DNA of 50,254 nucleotides, taken from NCBI GenBank assembly GCA_020437105.1, contig JAGQWR010000058.1, positions 1 through 50,254 of the forward strand, read 5' to 3'. How positions within the stretch are numbered: the first letter of the stretch is position 1; each line of letters begins with the position of its first letter. Positions 50,214-50,254 of the stretch are shown piece after piece. Origin of the DNA: Saprospiraceae bacterium. GTDB taxonomy: Bacteria; Bacteroidota; Bacteroidia; Chitinophagales; Saprospiraceae. The translations under genes were made by a program, and so were the position numbers. The notes under the pieces are model-generated. The model saw nothing but the letters and a program-made list of their open reading frames with translations, was not told the DNA's origin and ran no database searches.

Positions 50214-50254
50214 GCCTCCATAGCTCAGCTGGTTAGAGCGCCGGACTGTTAATC
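50214..50254 (+). tRNA. tRNA-Asn (GTT), partial at window end
   Basis: A 7-base acceptor arm (GCCTCCA), T8-A9, a D-arm (GCTCAGCTGGTTAGAGC) and the anticodon stem CCGGA with loop CTGTTAA are present; the anticodon GTT at 50248-50250 reads asparagine codons. The sequence stops in the 3' side of the anticodon stem, so the T-arm and 3' acceptor strand lie outside the window. Confidence 0.92.

Overview
The window looks like chromosomal DNA of a free-living aerobic Bacteroidota, most likely of the Saprospiria (Lewinella/Haliscomenobacter-like) branch. The phylum call rests on several independent signs. Three secreted proteins end in type IX secretion (T9SS) type A sorting domains. The order bamD-rpoZ-coaBC-DUF4835(PorD-like) is typical of Bacteroidota. 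There is an ECF sigma/FecR pair with DUF4974 and STN domains. Promoters fit the phylum consensus TTG-N17..22-TAnnTTTG, with few Shine-Dalgarno sequences. The narrower class placement is inference. I see no phage, insertion sequence, CRISPR array or compositional island.

Layout. 0.2-4 kb: HD phosphohydrolase, then minus-strand gamma carbonic anhydrase, TraB/GumN and DUF3137 genes. 4.2-11.6 kb (plus): a T9SS cargo protein, the bamD-rpoZ-coaBC-porD-like cluster with a secreted protein of unknown role, and an MlaE/MlaF lipid ABC transporter pair. 11.6-29.2 kb (minus): acyl-CoA oxidase-like enzyme, cell-wall glucosaminidase, HtrA protease, a lipoprotein with a methyltransferase fold, an unknown secreted protein, PBP4-type carboxypeptidase, fumarylacetoacetase, a 1074-aa T9SS-exported serine protease, an M14 peptidase and MetF. 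29.3-36.8 kb (plus): PhyH oxygenase, two small unknowns, then ECF sigma, FecR anti-sigma, a non-receptor STN/surface-repeat protein, a small outer-membrane-like protein and a GIN-domain lipoprotein. 37-50 kb (mostly minus): urocanate hydratase with a coupled membrane protein, a decayed outer-membrane barrel gene, a T9SS protein, a VOC protein, an alpha-oxoamine synthase (serine palmitoyltransferase-like), a cystathionine beta-synthase-like enzyme, an ACAD10/11-like dehydrogenase with divergent TetR regulator and a matching kinase-like phosphotransferase, a PfkB kinase, and a tRNA-Asn cut by the window end.

How the genes work together. The window mixes envelope biogenesis and maintenance (BamD, Mla, PBP4, glucosaminidase, HtrA, PorD-like), T9SS-dependent export of proteases and surface proteins, and amino-acid and fatty-acid catabolism (FahA, HutU, acyl-CoA oxidase/dehydrogenase). 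The most interesting candidates are four. (1) A dispersed family of octamer tandem arrays (unit RNYCACWR) with conserved flanks, three copies here, one directly against a start codon. (2) A sigma/FecR switch whose STN partner carries surface repeats instead of a TonB receptor. (3) A split bacterial counterpart of human ACAD10/11 (separate kinase and dehydrogenase with a TetR regulator). (4) Clustered CCTGWCAGG palindromes next to a protease gene.
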